DNA from: Trichloromonas sp034002365
Lineage (GTDB): Bacteria; Desulfobacterota; Desulfuromonadia; Desulfuromonadales; Trichloromonadaceae
Length of the DNA stretch: 64,000 bases
Direction: 5' to 3'
NCBI GenBank assembly: GCA_034002365.1
Contig: JAVFAR010000001.1
Location: forward strand, 1-64,000
Shown: positions 26,248 to 35,250 of the stretch, in pieces
Numbering within the stretch: the stretch's first letter is position 1
How the letters are laid out: each line of letters starts with the position of its first letter
The notes under the pieces: model-generated
What the model was told of the DNA's origin: nothing
Seen by the model: the letters and a program-made list of their open reading frames with translations, nothing else
Database searches by the model: none
Program-made: the position numbers and the translations under genes

Positions 26248-28392
26248 ATGATTCGACTGGACGACATCCTCGATAAGATTCAAGCCTACAACCCCGGTGC
26301 CGATCTGGACGCGGTGCGCAAGGCTTACGTCTACAGCGCCAAGGTTCATCAGGGACAGACCCGCCTTTCCGGGGAGCCCTACCTGACCCATCCCATGGAG
26401 GTCGCCTACATCCTCGCGCAACTCAAGATGGATGTGCCGACCATCGTCACCGGCCTGTTGCACGACACTCTTGAAGATACCCTGACCACCAATGACGAGT
26501 TGCGAGCTATTTTCGGCGGCGAAGTAGCCGATCTGGCCGACGGGGTTACCAAGCTCAGCAAGATGACCTTCCGCACCCGGGAGGAGCGTCAAGCCGAAAG
26601 CTTTCGCAAAATGCTTCTGGCCATGGCCCGGGATATCCGCGTCATCCTCATCAAACTCGCCGACCGCCTGCACAACATGCGCACCCTCGGCTTTCAGCCC
26701 GAGGAACGCCGGCAGAAAATCGCCCAGGAAACCCTCGATATCTACGCCCCGCTCGCCAACCGCCTGGGTATCAGCTGGCTCAAGGGGGAGCTGGAAGATC
26801 TCTCCTTCTCATTCCTTGAGCCCGAGGCCTACGCGGAACTGCGTGCCCAGGTGAGCGAAAAGGAGAAAGCGCGAGAAGGCTACATTGAGGAAGTCCAGGG
26901 GCTGATCCGGGAAAAACTTGTCGAACACGGCATCCAGGGGAGCGTCTCGGGACGGGCCAAACACCTCTATTCCATCCACAAGAAACTGGTTCGGCAGGGA
27001 GGGGATCTCGATCAGATCTACGATCTCATCGCCTTTCGGGTGATCGTCGGCAATATCCGCGAGTGCTACGCCGTGCTCGGCATTATCCATTCGGTATGGA
27101 AGCCCATTCCCGGACGTTTCAAGGACTATATCGCCATGCCCAAGGCGAATATGTACCAGTCCTTGCACACCACCGTGGTCGGCCCTCATGGTGACCGGAT
27201 GGAGGTGCAGATTCGTACCGAGGAGATGCACCAGATCGCCGAGGAAGGGATCGCCGCCCACTGGAAGTACAAGGAAGGGCGCGCCGGGGCCCTGGCCAGC
27301 CGTGACGACAACCGTTTCCGCTGGCTGCGCCAGCTCCTGGAATGGCAGCAGGAGGTCAAGGATTCCCGGGAGTTCATGGACTCGGTGAAGATCGATCTTT
27401 TCCCCGAAGAAGTCTACGTCTTCACCCCTAACGGTGACGTCAAGGAACTGCCCAAGGGCTCGACCCCCATCGATTTCGCCTACAGCATCCATACCGATGT
27501 CGGCAGCCGCTGCGTCGGGGCCAAGGTTAACGGCAAGCTCGTTCCCCTGAAAACGACGTTGAAAAACGGCGACATGGTCGAGGTCATGACCTCGCCGACG
27601 CAGACGCCGAGCAAGGACTGGCTCGCCTTCGTGCGCACCTCCAAGGCGCGCAACAAGATCCGCAGCTGGGTTCAGCAGGAGTTGCGGGAAAAGAGCGTCG
27701 AGATGGGCCGCGGCTTGCTGGAAAAGGAGCTGCGCAAGTACGACACCAGCTTCAAACGCATGCTGGCCTCCGACGATCTGCTCCATGCCGCCGAGGATCT
27801 CGGTTTCCGGCAGGTGGACGATCTCATCGCTTCCGTCGGTTACGGCAAGGTTCCCATCGGCCAGGTCATCAGTCGTGTCGTTCCCCAGGAAAAGCTGCGG
27901 GCCGAACGGCCCAAGCCGGAAAAGAGCGGGGAGCGTTCCCCGAAAAAGGCCTCCGGCGCCATTCGCATTGACGGTGTCGAGGATATCCTCGTCCGCTTCG
28001 CCAAGTGTTGCAGTCCGCTGCCGGGGGATCCGGTGATCGGCTTCATCACCCGCGGTCGCGGCGTCACCGTCCATGCTCTCGACTGTCCTCACGTTCAGGA
28101 ACTCGATCCCGAACGGCGGGTGGAGATCGAATGGGATCTCAAGAAAAAAGCGGCCCGGCCGGTCCGTATCCGCGTTCACTGCGTCAACCAGAAGGGGATG
28201 CTCACCGGCATCACCGGGGCAATCACCAACAGTGAAGCCAATATCACCAGCGCCAATGTCCATTCCACTCCCGATGGCCAGGGGGTCAACATCTTTGAAA
28301 TCGACGTGCAGGATCTCGATCACCTCAATCGGGTGACACAGGCGATTCTCAGGATCAAGGGGGTTTTCAAGGTGGAGCGGATGCGCCACTGA
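26248..28392 (+). CDS. rel: Bifunctional (p)ppGpp synthetase/hydrolase (RelA/SpoT homologue)
   Basis: Makes and degrades (p)ppGpp in the stringent response; 714 aa, cytoplasmic. Domain order: HD hydrolase (about 20-180, with HDTLEDT and ADRLHNMRTL), synthetase (about 210-350, with GRFKDYIAMPK and YQSLHTTV), TGS (about 385-445, from VYVFTPNGDVKELPKG), helical/zinc-finger region (FAKCCSPLPGD) and C-terminal ACT (about 635-714). The intact HD and the RFKD variant of the synthetase motif point to a bifunctional long RSH. The ATG has a poor Shine-Dalgarno. No second RSH gene is in the window. Confidence 0.96.
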   Translation: MIRLDDILDKIQAYNPGADLDAVRKAYVYSAKVHQGQTRLSGEPYLTHPMEVAYILAQLKMDVPTIVTGLLHDTLEDTLTTNDELRAIFGGEVADLADGVTKLSKMTFRTREERQAESFRKMLLAMARDIRVILIKLADRLHNMRTLGFQPEERRQKIAQETLDIYAPLANRLGISWLKGELEDLSFSFLEPEAYAELRAQVSEKEKAREGYIEEVQGLIREKLVEHGIQGSVSGRAKHLYSIHKKLVRQGGDLDQIYDLIAFRVIVGNIRECYAVLGIIHSVWKPIPGRFKDYIAMPKANMYQSLHTTVVGPHGDRMEVQIRTEEMHQIAEEGIAAHWKYKEGRAGALASRDDNRFRWLRQLLEWQQEVKDSREFMDSVKIDLFPEEVYVFTPNGDVKELPKGSTPIDFAYSIHTDVGSRCVGAKVNGKLVPLKTTLKNGDMVEVMTSPTQTPSKDWLAFVRTSKARNKIRSWVQQELREKSVEMGRGLLEKELRKYDTSFKRMLASDDLLHAAEDLGFRQVDDLIASVGYGKVPIGQVISRVVPQEKLRAERPKPEKSGERSPKKASGAIRIDGVEDILVRFAKCCSPLPGDPVIGFITRGRGVTVHALDCPHVQELDPERRVEIEWDLKKKAARPVRIRVHCVNQKGMLTGITGAITNSEANITSANVHSTPDGQGVNIFEIDVQDLDHLNRVTQAILRIKGVFKVERMRH

Positions 28393-28434
28393 CGGGGTCC
28401 GGCATCATTGTCGTCAACAGGGGAGAGAGCGAAC

Positions 28435-28821
28435 ATGAGCATCGAAAAAATATCGACCACGGCGGCTCCGGCGGCCATCGGTCCCTATTCACAGGGCGTG
28501 CGGGCGGGGGATTACGTCTTTTTTTCCGGACAGATTCCTCTCGATCCGGCGACCGGCGAGATGGTTGCCGGGGGGACCGAAGCCCAGACCCGACAGGTAC
28601 TGGCCAACATGGAAGGGGCTTTGGCGGCAGCGGGGCTCGATTTCGCCCAAGTAGTGAAGACCACCATTTTTCTCACCGACCTCAATGATTTCGCTCTGGT
28701 CAACGAACTCTACGGGGCGCGTTTTTTCGGGATCTGTCCGGCGCGCTCCACGGTCCAGGTCGCGGCCTTGCCGAAAGGGGCGGCGATCGAAATCGAGTGG
28801 GTGGCTTATTGCGGAAAATAG
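28435..28821 (+). CDS. ridA: RidA family reactive enamine/imine deaminase
   Basis: 128-aa trimeric enzyme that hydrolyses 2-aminoacrylate and related imines from PLP enzymes, protecting the cell. Family features are AIGPYSQG near the start, YVFFSGQIPLDP, and the C-terminal PARSTVQVAALPKGA with the catalytic Arg. The ATG at 28435 follows AGGGGAGAG and gives the standard length. It is 42 bases after rel and ends at a strong bidirectional terminator. Confidence 0.95.
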   Translation: MSIEKISTTAAPAAIGPYSQGVRAGDYVFFSGQIPLDPATGEMVAGGTEAQTRQVLANMEGALAAAGLDFAQVVKTTIFLTDLNDFALVNELYGARFFGICPARSTVQVAALPKGAAIEIEWVAYCGK

Positions 28822-28870
28822 CGACAAAAATACCGGGCAGGCCTTCCGGAGCTGCCCGGCAGTTGGAAAT

Positions 28871-28905
28871 AAAAAAAAGGGAACCCGCCGGGGTTCCCTT
28901 TTTTT
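28871..28905. terminator. Bidirectional rho-independent terminator between ridA and rpmB
   Basis: AAGGGAACC and GGTTCCCTT arms around CCGCCGG, flanked by an A run on the left and a T run on the right, so it serves both converging genes. Its right end abuts the rpmB stop codon. Confidence 0.93.
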
Positions 28906-29096
28906 CAGAGAGCTTTGACCACCGCACCGGCGCGGATGCAGCGGGTGCAGACCTTGATGGAGCGGACCGTACCCTGATGCAGGGCCTTGACCTTCTGCAG
29001 GTTGGGATACCAGACCTTACGGGTTTTGTTATGAGCATGGCTGACATTGTTGCCAGTCGACGGTTTTTTCCCACAGATTTCACAGATTCTCGCCAT
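28905..29096 (-). CDS. rpmB: 50S ribosomal protein L28
   Basis: 63-aa large-subunit protein. It starts MARICEICGKKPSTGNNVSH, as typical L28, and keeps both zinc-binding Cys pairs (CEIC near residue 5 and CTRC near residue 52), i.e. the zinc-containing paralogue form. The second of two in-frame ATGs is chosen: it lies 9 bases from AGGAGG, whereas the first lies only 3 away. Confidence 0.96.
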   Translation of the reverse strand: MARICEICGKKPSTGNNVSHAHNKTRKVWYPNLQKVKALHQGTVRSIKVCTRCIRAGAVVKAL

Positions 29097-29183
29097 CTTC
29101 ATTATCCTCCTGGAATTTTGGAACGTGAGTAATTACCACGGAAGCCAAGGTATTGCAACCATTTTTCCCCAATTTCCCGCGGA

Positions 29184-30425
29184 TTATTTTCTCCTGCCTC
29201 GGGAGAGTCGGCCGGCGACGGCGTATCCGGTGAGAATTTCGCCGATACTCCCCAGTCGTGGGAAGATGCAGGAGCCCTGGCACAGCGCCAGGTTCCGATT
29301 CAACCAGGGATTCTGCAGTGTGCCGGGAAAGGAGGCGAAACCTCGACGCGGGTTGTCCTCTCCGCTGTCTGCCAGTGGTTTCAGCTGCTTGGGGGCGGGG
29401 GAGGAAAAAGGGAAAAGCGTCTGCAGATGTCCCATGACCGTTTCCCGGGTGACCTCCGCCGCCGACTCGCTGGCGCAATGAGTCCCTCCATCGTGGACAT
29501 GAAGACTGGAACGCAGGCTGGGGGGGGCTCCGTGGATGATGCGCGGTGCCATTACCTTGGAAGGGGCGGGGCGCAACGGACCGCTGTCCCAGCGACTTCT
29601 GGGACGCGGATGCCGGAACGGGGGAAGGGCGGCGGCGATTTCCGGGGGGAGCGCCTCGCACTGGCCGATGATCAGGGTGCCGGCGGAGCATTCGCGCCCG
29701 TCGTGGAGTTGCAGACGATAGCCCTCGGTCAGGGCCGCGATCTTGGTCAGGGGCTCGTAAAGACCATGAAACTGGAGATAACGGCGAGACAGAAGGCCGG
29801 AGAGCAGATCTTCTTCCAGGGCCTGGGGCCGGGAGAGGCCATGCCAGAGCAGGGCGCCTTCGGCCAGGGTCAACTCCGCGACGGGGGCCAGGGCCAATCC
29901 GGAAAAGAGGATATTCAGCCAGGCTCGGGATTCTTCGGCGAAGGGCACAAAATAATCGGAGAGAGGTTGGCCCAGGCTGCGTTGCGTCGAGCCCAGAAGC
30001 CAGTGCCCCGCCCGGTACCAGAGCCGCTCCGTCAGGCTGCCGAGGGGGGCGCCGGCCTGCTCCAGCAGTTGGTTATCGAGCCGTTCGCCCAGGGCTGCCA
30101 GGCGCTGGAATAACTGAAGCAGGAGATCCGCATCCCCGGGAAATTCGCGGCGGAGTTCCTCCTCCAAGCCGTAACGGCCATGCAGTTCCACTTGCGCCAA
30201 GTCGCTTACAATATGCAGGCGCGGCGCATTCCCGAGGGGCTGGCGGTGCCCGAGCTGATCGAGGAGGCGGTCGAGATGGCTGCCGGCGAAGAGCCTGCCG
30301 GAGTCGGCCGGAGGTTTCCCCTGGAAAGTGAGCACCCGTTGTCCGGCCTTGGCCAGCAGCACCCCGACGATACGGGAAGCGAGGCTTTCGCCGAGCAGGA
30401 TAATGTCGTAATGATGCTGATGCAC
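29184..30425 (-). CDS. Uncharacterised protein with a divergent dinucleotide-binding N-terminus
   Basis: 413 aa, function not recognised. The N-terminus reads YDIILLGESLASRIVGVLLA followed by KAGQRVLTFQG. This has the beta-alpha-beta spacing of FAD/NAD(P)-binding oxidoreductases of the phytoene-desaturase/GIDA type, but the GxGxxG is replaced by GESLAS. A later LIIGQC segment could be the second nucleotide-contact strand. The region from about residue 280 is rich in Pro, Arg and Ser, and the C-terminus ends in a Gly/Arg-rich tail. GTG start. It precedes rpmB by 87 bases and follows DUF523/purN on the same strand. It could be a degenerate flavoprotein with a structural or binding role. Confidence 0.6.
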   Translation of the reverse strand: MHQHHYDIILLGESLASRIVGVLLAKAGQRVLTFQGKPPADSGRLFAGSHLDRLLDQLGHRQPLGNAPRLHIVSDLAQVELHGRYGLEEELRREFPGDADLLLQLFQRLAALGERLDNQLLEQAGAPLGSLTERLWYRAGHWLLGSTQRSLGQPLSDYFVPFAEESRAWLNILFSGLALAPVAELTLAEGALLWHGLSRPQALEEDLLSGLLSRRYLQFHGLYEPLTKIAALTEGYRLQLHDGRECSAGTLIIGQCEALPPEIAAALPPFRHPRPRSRWDSGPLRPAPSKVMAPRIIHGAPPSLRSSLHVHDGGTHCASESAAEVTRETVMGHLQTLFPFSSPAPKQLKPLADSGEDNPRRGFASFPGTLQNPWLNRNLALCQGSCIFPRLGSIGEILTGYAVAGRLSRGRRK

Positions 30426-30458
30426 AAGGATTCCTGAGGTTTTCGGATGGGCAGGGCG

Positions 30459-30977
30459 TTACAGGTCTTCGTCGCTGATCAGGCTCAGTCCGGCCTGGCG
30501 CAGCAGGGCGGCGGCGACGCCGGAACCGGCGGTCAGGCCCTCCCGGCGATGAATCCGATGCACGCCGCAGGAAGGGCTGCGCTCCTTGAGGATCGCCGCG
30601 CCACAGCCGTTCAGCCGGGCGATGCGCAGGGTCTCTTCGGCGCCGCGTTTGAACGCCGCGTTCATCGATTTCCCCTCCTGATTGACCAGTTCCCCTTGTC
30701 CCAGCCACAGTCCTTCACCGTCTCCCGAATGAAATCGGGCCGGAGGCCGGGGGGTGGCAAGCCCGCCCAGCTGCTCGGGACAGACCGGGATCGGCAGCAG
30801 GTTGCGGGCGCGCAGATAAGCAAGCACCCGGGTGTTGGTTTTGCTCCGGCCGTCATAGCGGGTGGCGAGGCCGAGCAGGCAGGCGCTGACCAGAACCGGT
30901 CGCGGCGGGGTCGGGGTATCCGGCAAAAAGAGGGGTTCTTCCTTAGGCGGTTGGGGAAGGTCTGTCGAGCTGCTCAC
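30459..30977 (-). CDS. DUF523 family protein
   Basis: 172-aa cytoplasmic protein of the DUF523 family, whose biochemical function is not established. Conserved features are SACLLG near residue 31, PVCPEQLGGLATPRPPA, and the C-terminal GAAILKERSPSCG. The first 25 residues are a Pro/Glu-rich extension not usual in the family. A GTG start overlaps the purN stop (GTGA), so it is translationally coupled to purN. Conserved cysteines suggest metal or iron-sulfur binding, which is inference. Confidence 0.85.
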   Translation of the reverse strand: MSSSTDLPQPPKEEPLFLPDTPTPPRPVLVSACLLGLATRYDGRSKTNTRVLAYLRARNLLPIPVCPEQLGGLATPRPPARFHSGDGEGLWLGQGELVNQEGKSMNAAFKRGAEETLRIARLNGCGAAILKERSPSCGVHRIHRREGLTAGSGVAAALLRQAGLSLISDEDL

Positions 30978-31621
30978 GGATTGATCAGGCTGGCTGTAGA
31001 GGGGGCCGAGCGCTCCACCAGAACCCGGCGGCCTTCCACGCGCAGACGTCCTTCGGCGAAGAGCTGGATGGCACGGGGGTAGATCTGATGTTCCTGTTCG
31101 AGGATGCGTGCCGAAAGGGTCTCTTCGGTGTCGTTGTCATGCACCGGTACCACCGCCTGGATGATGATCGGACCGGTGTCGGTGCCGGTATCGACGAAAT
31201 GAACCGTGCAGCCGGCGAAACGCACGCCGTATTCCAGAGCCTTGCGCTGCACATGCAGGCCGGGGAAGGCGGGGAGCAGGGCGGGATGGATATTCATGAT
31301 GCGGCGGGGAAAGGCATCGACGAAGACCGGGGTGATGATGCGCATGAAGCCCGCCAGGGTCACGAGATCGACTTCGGCTTCCCGCAGGGCCTGCACCAGC
31401 GCGGCATCGAAGGCTTCGCGGCCGGCGAACTGGCGGTGATCGATGCAGCGGACGGCGATTCCGGCCCGGCGGGCCCGTTCCAGGGCGCCGGCGTCCGGGT
31501 TGTTGCTGATGACCAGGACGATTTCGGCGTCGAGTTTACCGTCCCGGCAGTGGTCGATAATCGCCTGAAGATTGGTGCCCCCGCCGGAGGCGAGGGCACC
31601 GATGCGCAGTTTCTTGCTCAC
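30974..31621 (-). CDS. purN: Phosphoribosylglycinamide formyltransferase
   Basis: Third step of purine biosynthesis: formylates GAR using 10-formyl-THF. 215 aa. N-terminal ASGGGTNLQAI (substrate phosphate loop), catalytic residues in MNIHPALLPAFPG (Asn-His), and the downstream Asp in VDTGTDTGPII. GTG start preceded by AAGGA. It lies 21 bases after purM and overlaps DUF523. Confidence 0.95.
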   Translation of the reverse strand: MSKKLRIGALASGGGTNLQAIIDHCRDGKLDAEIVLVISNNPDAGALERARRAGIAVRCIDHRQFAGREAFDAALVQALREAEVDLVTLAGFMRIITPVFVDAFPRRIMNIHPALLPAFPGLHVQRKALEYGVRFAGCTVHFVDTGTDTGPIIIQAVVPVHDNDTEETLSARILEQEHQIYPRAIQLFAEGRLRVEGRRVLVERSAPSTASLINP

Positions 31622-31642
31622 GGAAAATCCTTGGGGAAAAGG

Positions 31643-32692
31643 TCAGATCAGGGCCACGCCTTCGTCCTCGGCGCCGCATTTGGCGATTTCGCCGATGAGG
31701 AAGGCCTGCTCCTTGAGACCGGAGAGGCGGACCATGACGTCATCGGCTTCCTTGGCGGGAACGACCAGGGCCATGCCGATGCCGTAGTTGAAGGTGCGGT
31801 ACATTTCCCCTTCCTCGATCTCGCCCCCTTGGCGCAGCAGCTCGAAGATCACCGGTTTCGGCCAGCTGTTCTTCTCGATGACCGCCTGACACTGGCGGGG
31901 CAGTACCCGGGGGAGATTTTCGGTGAGACCGCCGCCGGTAATGTGCGCCATCCCCTTGATCTGGAAATCGCGCAGCAGATTGAGGATGGTTTTGACGTAG
32001 ATGCGGGTCGGGGTGAGCAGTTCCAGTCCCAGGGGCTGCTTCAGTTCGGGCAAAAGGCTGTCGATGGTCAGGCCCATGCGCTCGAAGAAGACCTTGCGCG
32101 CCAGGGAGTAGCCGTTGGAATGGAGCCCCGTGGAGGCGATGCCGATGACCTTGTCGCCGACGGTGACGGTCGAACCGTCGATGATGCGGGTATTGTCGAC
32201 CACGCCGACGGTGAACCCGGCCAAGTCATATTCGCCGTCGCCGTACATGCCGGGCATTTCCGCGGTTTCGCCGCCGATCAGCGCGCATCCCGCCTGGACG
32301 CAGCCTTCGGAGATGCCCTTGACGATCTCCGTCGCCTTTTCCGGCGAGAGTTTGCCCGTGGCCAGGTAGTCGAGAAAGAAGAGGGGTTCGGCCCCCTGGA
32401 CGATGATGTCGTTGACGCACATGGCGACCAGGTCGATGCCGACCGTGTCATGTTTGCCGGTCATGAAGGCCAGCTTGAGCTTGGTGCCGACGCCGTCGGT
32501 GGAGGCGACCAGGGTCGGTTTTTGGTATTTGTCGGCGTTCAGCGAAAAGAGTCCGCCGAAGCCGCCGATGTCGGTCAGAACCTCCGGCCGGGAGGTCGCC
32601 TTGACCAGGGGTTTGATCATCTGTACAAAGCGGTTGCCGGCATCGATATCCACCCCGGCGTCCTTGTAGGTCGAACTCTTCTGCGTGCTCAA
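31643..32692 (-). CDS. purM: Phosphoribosylformylglycinamidine cyclo-ligase (AIR synthetase)
   Basis: Closes FGAM to AIR with ATP in purine synthesis. 349 aa, full length. It has TYKDAGVDIDAGN at the N-terminus, the glycine-rich STDGVGTKLKLAF loop, and the VNDIIVQGAEPLFFLDYLA and HITGGGLTENLPR motifs of PurM. The start is TTG at 32692, 8 bases after GAGGAG; no ATG nearby keeps the conserved N-terminus. First gene of a purM-purN-DUF523 transcript with a clear promoter. Confidence 0.96.
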   Translation of the reverse strand: MSTQKSSTYKDAGVDIDAGNRFVQMIKPLVKATSRPEVLTDIGGFGGLFSLNADKYQKPTLVASTDGVGTKLKLAFMTGKHDTVGIDLVAMCVNDIIVQGAEPLFFLDYLATGKLSPEKATEIVKGISEGCVQAGCALIGGETAEMPGMYGDGEYDLAGFTVGVVDNTRIIDGSTVTVGDKVIGIASTGLHSNGYSLARKVFFERMGLTIDSLLPELKQPLGLELLTPTRIYVKTILNLLRDFQIKGMAHITGGGLTENLPRVLPRQCQAVIEKNSWPKPVIFELLRQGGEIEEGEMYRTFNYGIGMALVVPAKEADDVMVRLSGLKEQAFLIGEIAKCGAEDEGVALI

Positions 32693-32725
32693 TGCGTGCG
32701 CTCCTCATCGGTAAAAGTGGCTATT

Positions 32726-32754
32726 TTTTAAAACATTCCGCGTAACTTTGTCAA
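32726..32754 (-). promoter_or_regulatory. Predicted promoter of purM-purN
   Basis: Minus strand: TTGACA (32754-32749), 17 bases, TTAAAA (32731-32726), 33 bases upstream of the purM TTG. The -35 is perfect, the -10 moderate. I see no purine-riboswitch-like structure in the short leader. Confidence 0.5.
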
Positions 32755-32796
32755 TCGCAAAGTCCCGTCGGCAGGGCCTGGCGGGCAGAATTATTG

Positions 32797-32826
32797 TTTA
32801 CAGTCAAAAGCGCGTCGGCTTATGAT
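32797..32826 (+). promoter_or_regulatory. Predicted promoter of rimI-pyrK-pyrD
   Basis: TTTACA (32797-32802), 18 bases, TATGAT (32821-32826), 51 bases before the rimI GTG. Confidence 0.5.
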
Positions 32827-32877
32827 ATAAAGCTGTTTGCGTGGACAGAACAGAGCCGGGGAAGGGGAAGGACGTCG

Positions 32878-33330
32878 GTGAAGTATAGCATCCGGCCCAT
32901 GGAAGAAAAGGATCTTGACACAGTCCTGCAGGCCGAGGCGGAATGCCACAGCCACCCCTGGCCGGCGGAGATTTTCCGCCGGGAACTGGCCAATCCCGTT
33001 GCACGCCAGCGCCTGCTGATCTGTGACGGACACCTGGCCGCCTATCTCTGTGCCTGGTATCTTGTCGGCGAACTGCACATTCACAATATCGCCACCCGCC
33101 CGGCTTTTCGCCGCCGGGGCCTGGCCCTCGAACTGCTGAAAAGTATCATCGGCGAATGTCGGCAAAGCGGTCTGGAACGGGTTTTCCTCGAAGTGCGCGC
33201 GGGCAATGTCGCGGCGATCGCGCTTTATCGCACCTTTGGTTTCAGTGAGACGGGGCGGCGCCAAGGTTATTATCCCGACGGTGAAGATGCGGTGTTGATG
33301 GAGTTGGAAATCCGGGACGGGCAGGATTGA
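32878..33330 (+). CDS. rimI: Ribosomal protein S18-alanine N-acetyltransferase (RimI-like GNAT)
   Basis: 150-aa GNAT acetyltransferase that in E. coli acetylates the N-terminus of ribosomal protein S18. It has the acetyl-CoA-binding segment IATRPAFRRRGLALELL and the C-terminal AGNVAAIALYRTFGFSETGRR, both typical of RimI. The GTG at 32878 lies 6 bases after GGAAGGAC and gives the standard length; an upstream ATG would lie before the predicted promoter. Substrate assignment is from family similarity. Confidence 0.88.
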   Translation: MKYSIRPMEEKDLDTVLQAEAECHSHPWPAEIFRRELANPVARQRLLICDGHLAAYLCAWYLVGELHIHNIATRPAFRRRGLALELLKSIIGECRQSGLERVFLEVRAGNVAAIALYRTFGFSETGRRQGYYPDGEDAVLMELEIRDGQD

Positions 33331-33389
33331 GGCTGTTGTCCATGGCCCGGATCGTTCATAGTTTTTATCAAGGAGAGATGCATTAGCGC

Positions 33390-34247
33390 ATGAAAAATTT
33401 CAAAACCATCGTCCTGTCCAATCAGGAGATTTCCTCCGGCTACTACCGGATGCGGATTCTCGCCCCGGGCTTCGGCAAGGCCGGCAAGCCGGGGCAGTTC
33501 ATCATGTTCCGGGTGCAGACATCCCTTCACCCCTTGCTGCGGCGCCCCTTCGGCATCTTCCGCACCGGCTTTCTGCCCGCCGACTGCGAAGGGCAGCCGC
33601 CCAAGGAATATCTGGAGATTCTCTATAAGGTCGTCGGTCGCGGCACCACCATCATGAGCGGCCTGCACGAGGGCGATCGCGTCGAGGTCCTCGGTCCCCT
33701 CGGACGGGACTTCGACCTCGGCGCCGCCGGTAACGACAAAATTCTGGTCGGCGGCGGCATCGGCCTGGTGCCGCTGTACATGCTCGCCCAGGAGCTGGTC
33801 AAGAGCAGCCGGGTGCGGCTGCTCATCGGCGGCAAGCGTCGCGACGACATCATCATGGTGACCGAATTCGAGCGCCTCGGCGTCAATACCCACATCGCCA
33901 CCGAGGACGGCAGTCTCGGGGAGGAAGGCTTCGTGACCCGGGTGCTGGAGCGCAAACTGAAAAAATACCCCCGGGCCGAGGTCTTCGCCTGCGGTCCCAT
34001 GCCGATGCTCGAAGCGGTACAGCGCCTTTGCGCCGCTCAGAACGTTCCCTTGCAGGTTTCCCTGGAAGCGCTCATGGCCTGCGGCGTCGGCGCCTGTCTC
34101 GGCTGCGTGGTCAAGGGGGCCGGGCACAGCGAACAGAATCCCCAATATCTCTGCACCTGCAAGGAGGGGCCGGTCTTTCGCGCCGAGCGGCTGGACTGGA
34201 GCAAACTGACTGACGAAGAGGGGACCTGCGGGGGGTGCAAATCATGA
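33390..34247 (+). CDS. pyrK: Dihydroorotate dehydrogenase B electron-transfer subunit
   Basis: FAD and [2Fe-2S] protein that passes electrons from PyrD to NAD+. 285 aa. FAD-binding domain (about 1-110, RPFGIF and GRGTT), NAD-binding domain (about 110-220, VGGGIGLVPLYMLA and CGPMPM), and the C-terminal cluster-binding cysteines in CGVGACLGCVVKG followed by CTC. It overlaps pyrD by 4 bases, the standard pyrK-pyrD class 1B pair, suited to an anaerobe. Confidence 0.95.
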   Translation: MKNFKTIVLSNQEISSGYYRMRILAPGFGKAGKPGQFIMFRVQTSLHPLLRRPFGIFRTGFLPADCEGQPPKEYLEILYKVVGRGTTIMSGLHEGDRVEVLGPLGRDFDLGAAGNDKILVGGGIGLVPLYMLAQELVKSSRVRLLIGGKRRDDIIMVTEFERLGVNTHIATEDGSLGEEGFVTRVLERKLKKYPRAEVFACGPMPMLEAVQRLCAAQNVPLQVSLEALMACGVGACLGCVVKGAGHSEQNPQYLCTCKEGPVFRAERLDWSKLTDEEGTCGGCKS

Positions 34248-35194
34248 CGGATCTGGCCATGAGCGATAAAACAACCGTGAAGCGGCCGAGCCTGGCCGTG
34301 AACATTGCCGGCATCCACCTGAAAAACCCGGTCATGCCGGCCTCCGGCACCTTCGGCTACGGCGAGGAGTACGCCCCCTATCTCGATCTGGAACGGATCG
34401 GCGCGATCGTCACCAAGGGCCTGTCCCTGCGCCCCAAGGCCGGCAACCCGACGCCGCGCATCGCCGAGACGATCAGCGGCATGCTCAACGCCATCGGCCT
34501 GCAGAACGTCGGGATCGACGACTTCATCAAGTTCAAGCTCCCCTTTCTGCGCGAGGTCAATACCCCGGTCATCGTCAACTTCTTCGGCAACACCCTCGAT
34601 GAGTACGGCGAGGTCGCGGCCCGGCTCGCCGACCTGCCGGAAGTGGCGGGACTGGAACTGAACATCTCCTGCCCCAACGTCAAACAGGGGGGGATCGTCT
34701 TCGGCACCGACCCGAAGGCCGCCGCCGAGGTGGTGAGCCTGGTCCGCTCCCGGTCGCGGAAACCGCTCATCGTCAAACTCACGCCGAACGTCACCGACAT
34801 CACGGTCATCGCCCGGGCGGTGGAAGAGGCGGGGGCCGACGCCCTCTGCTGCATCAACACCATCACCGGCATGGCCGTCGACATCAAGACCCGCAAAGCG
34901 CGTCTGGCCAACAGGACCGGCGGTCTTTCCGGTCCGGCCATCCGCCCCATCGCCGTGCGCATGGTCCATCAGGTGGTGCAGGCGGTGAAAATTCCCGTCA
35001 TCGGCGTCGGCGGTATCGTCCGTCCCGCCGATGCCCTGGAATTTCTCATCGTCGGCGCGACCGCCGTGCAGGTCGGCACCGCCAACTTCGTTGATCCCGC
35101 GGCCATGCTCGGCATCATCGAAGGGATCGAGCAGTTCTGTATCGAGGAGGGGATCGGCGACATCGGCGAACTGATCGGCTCTCTGCAACTGTGA
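34244..35194 (+). CDS. pyrD: Dihydroorotate dehydrogenase, class 1B catalytic subunit
   Basis: Oxidises dihydroorotate to orotate in pyrimidine synthesis; FMN enzyme. 316 aa from the ATG overlapping the pyrK stop (ATGA). Motifs are PVMPASGTFGYGEE (FMN site), NISCPNVKQGG with the catalytic Cys of class 1B enzymes nearby, KLTPNVTDI, and the C-terminal phosphate loop PVIGVGGIVRPADALEFL. Two further in-frame ATGs exist (3 codons earlier, 4 codons later); the overlap favours this one. Confidence 0.95.
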   Translation: MTDLAMSDKTTVKRPSLAVNIAGIHLKNPVMPASGTFGYGEEYAPYLDLERIGAIVTKGLSLRPKAGNPTPRIAETISGMLNAIGLQNVGIDDFIKFKLPFLREVNTPVIVNFFGNTLDEYGEVAARLADLPEVAGLELNISCPNVKQGGIVFGTDPKAAAEVVSLVRSRSRKPLIVKLTPNVTDITVIARAVEEAGADALCCINTITGMAVDIKTRKARLANRTGGLSGPAIRPIAVRMVHQVVQAVKIPVIGVGGIVRPADALEFLIVGATAVQVGTANFVDPAAMLGIIEGIEQFCIEEGIGDIGELIGSLQL

Positions 35195-35250
35195 GGGGCG
35201 GGGGCAGGGGATTTTTTCTCGCCCTTTTCACCTCACCCCGCACAGGTCTT

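Noticed and set aside
26809..28389. 526-aa minus-strand open frame
   Set aside because: Antisense to the C-terminal two thirds of rel; no recognisable domain.
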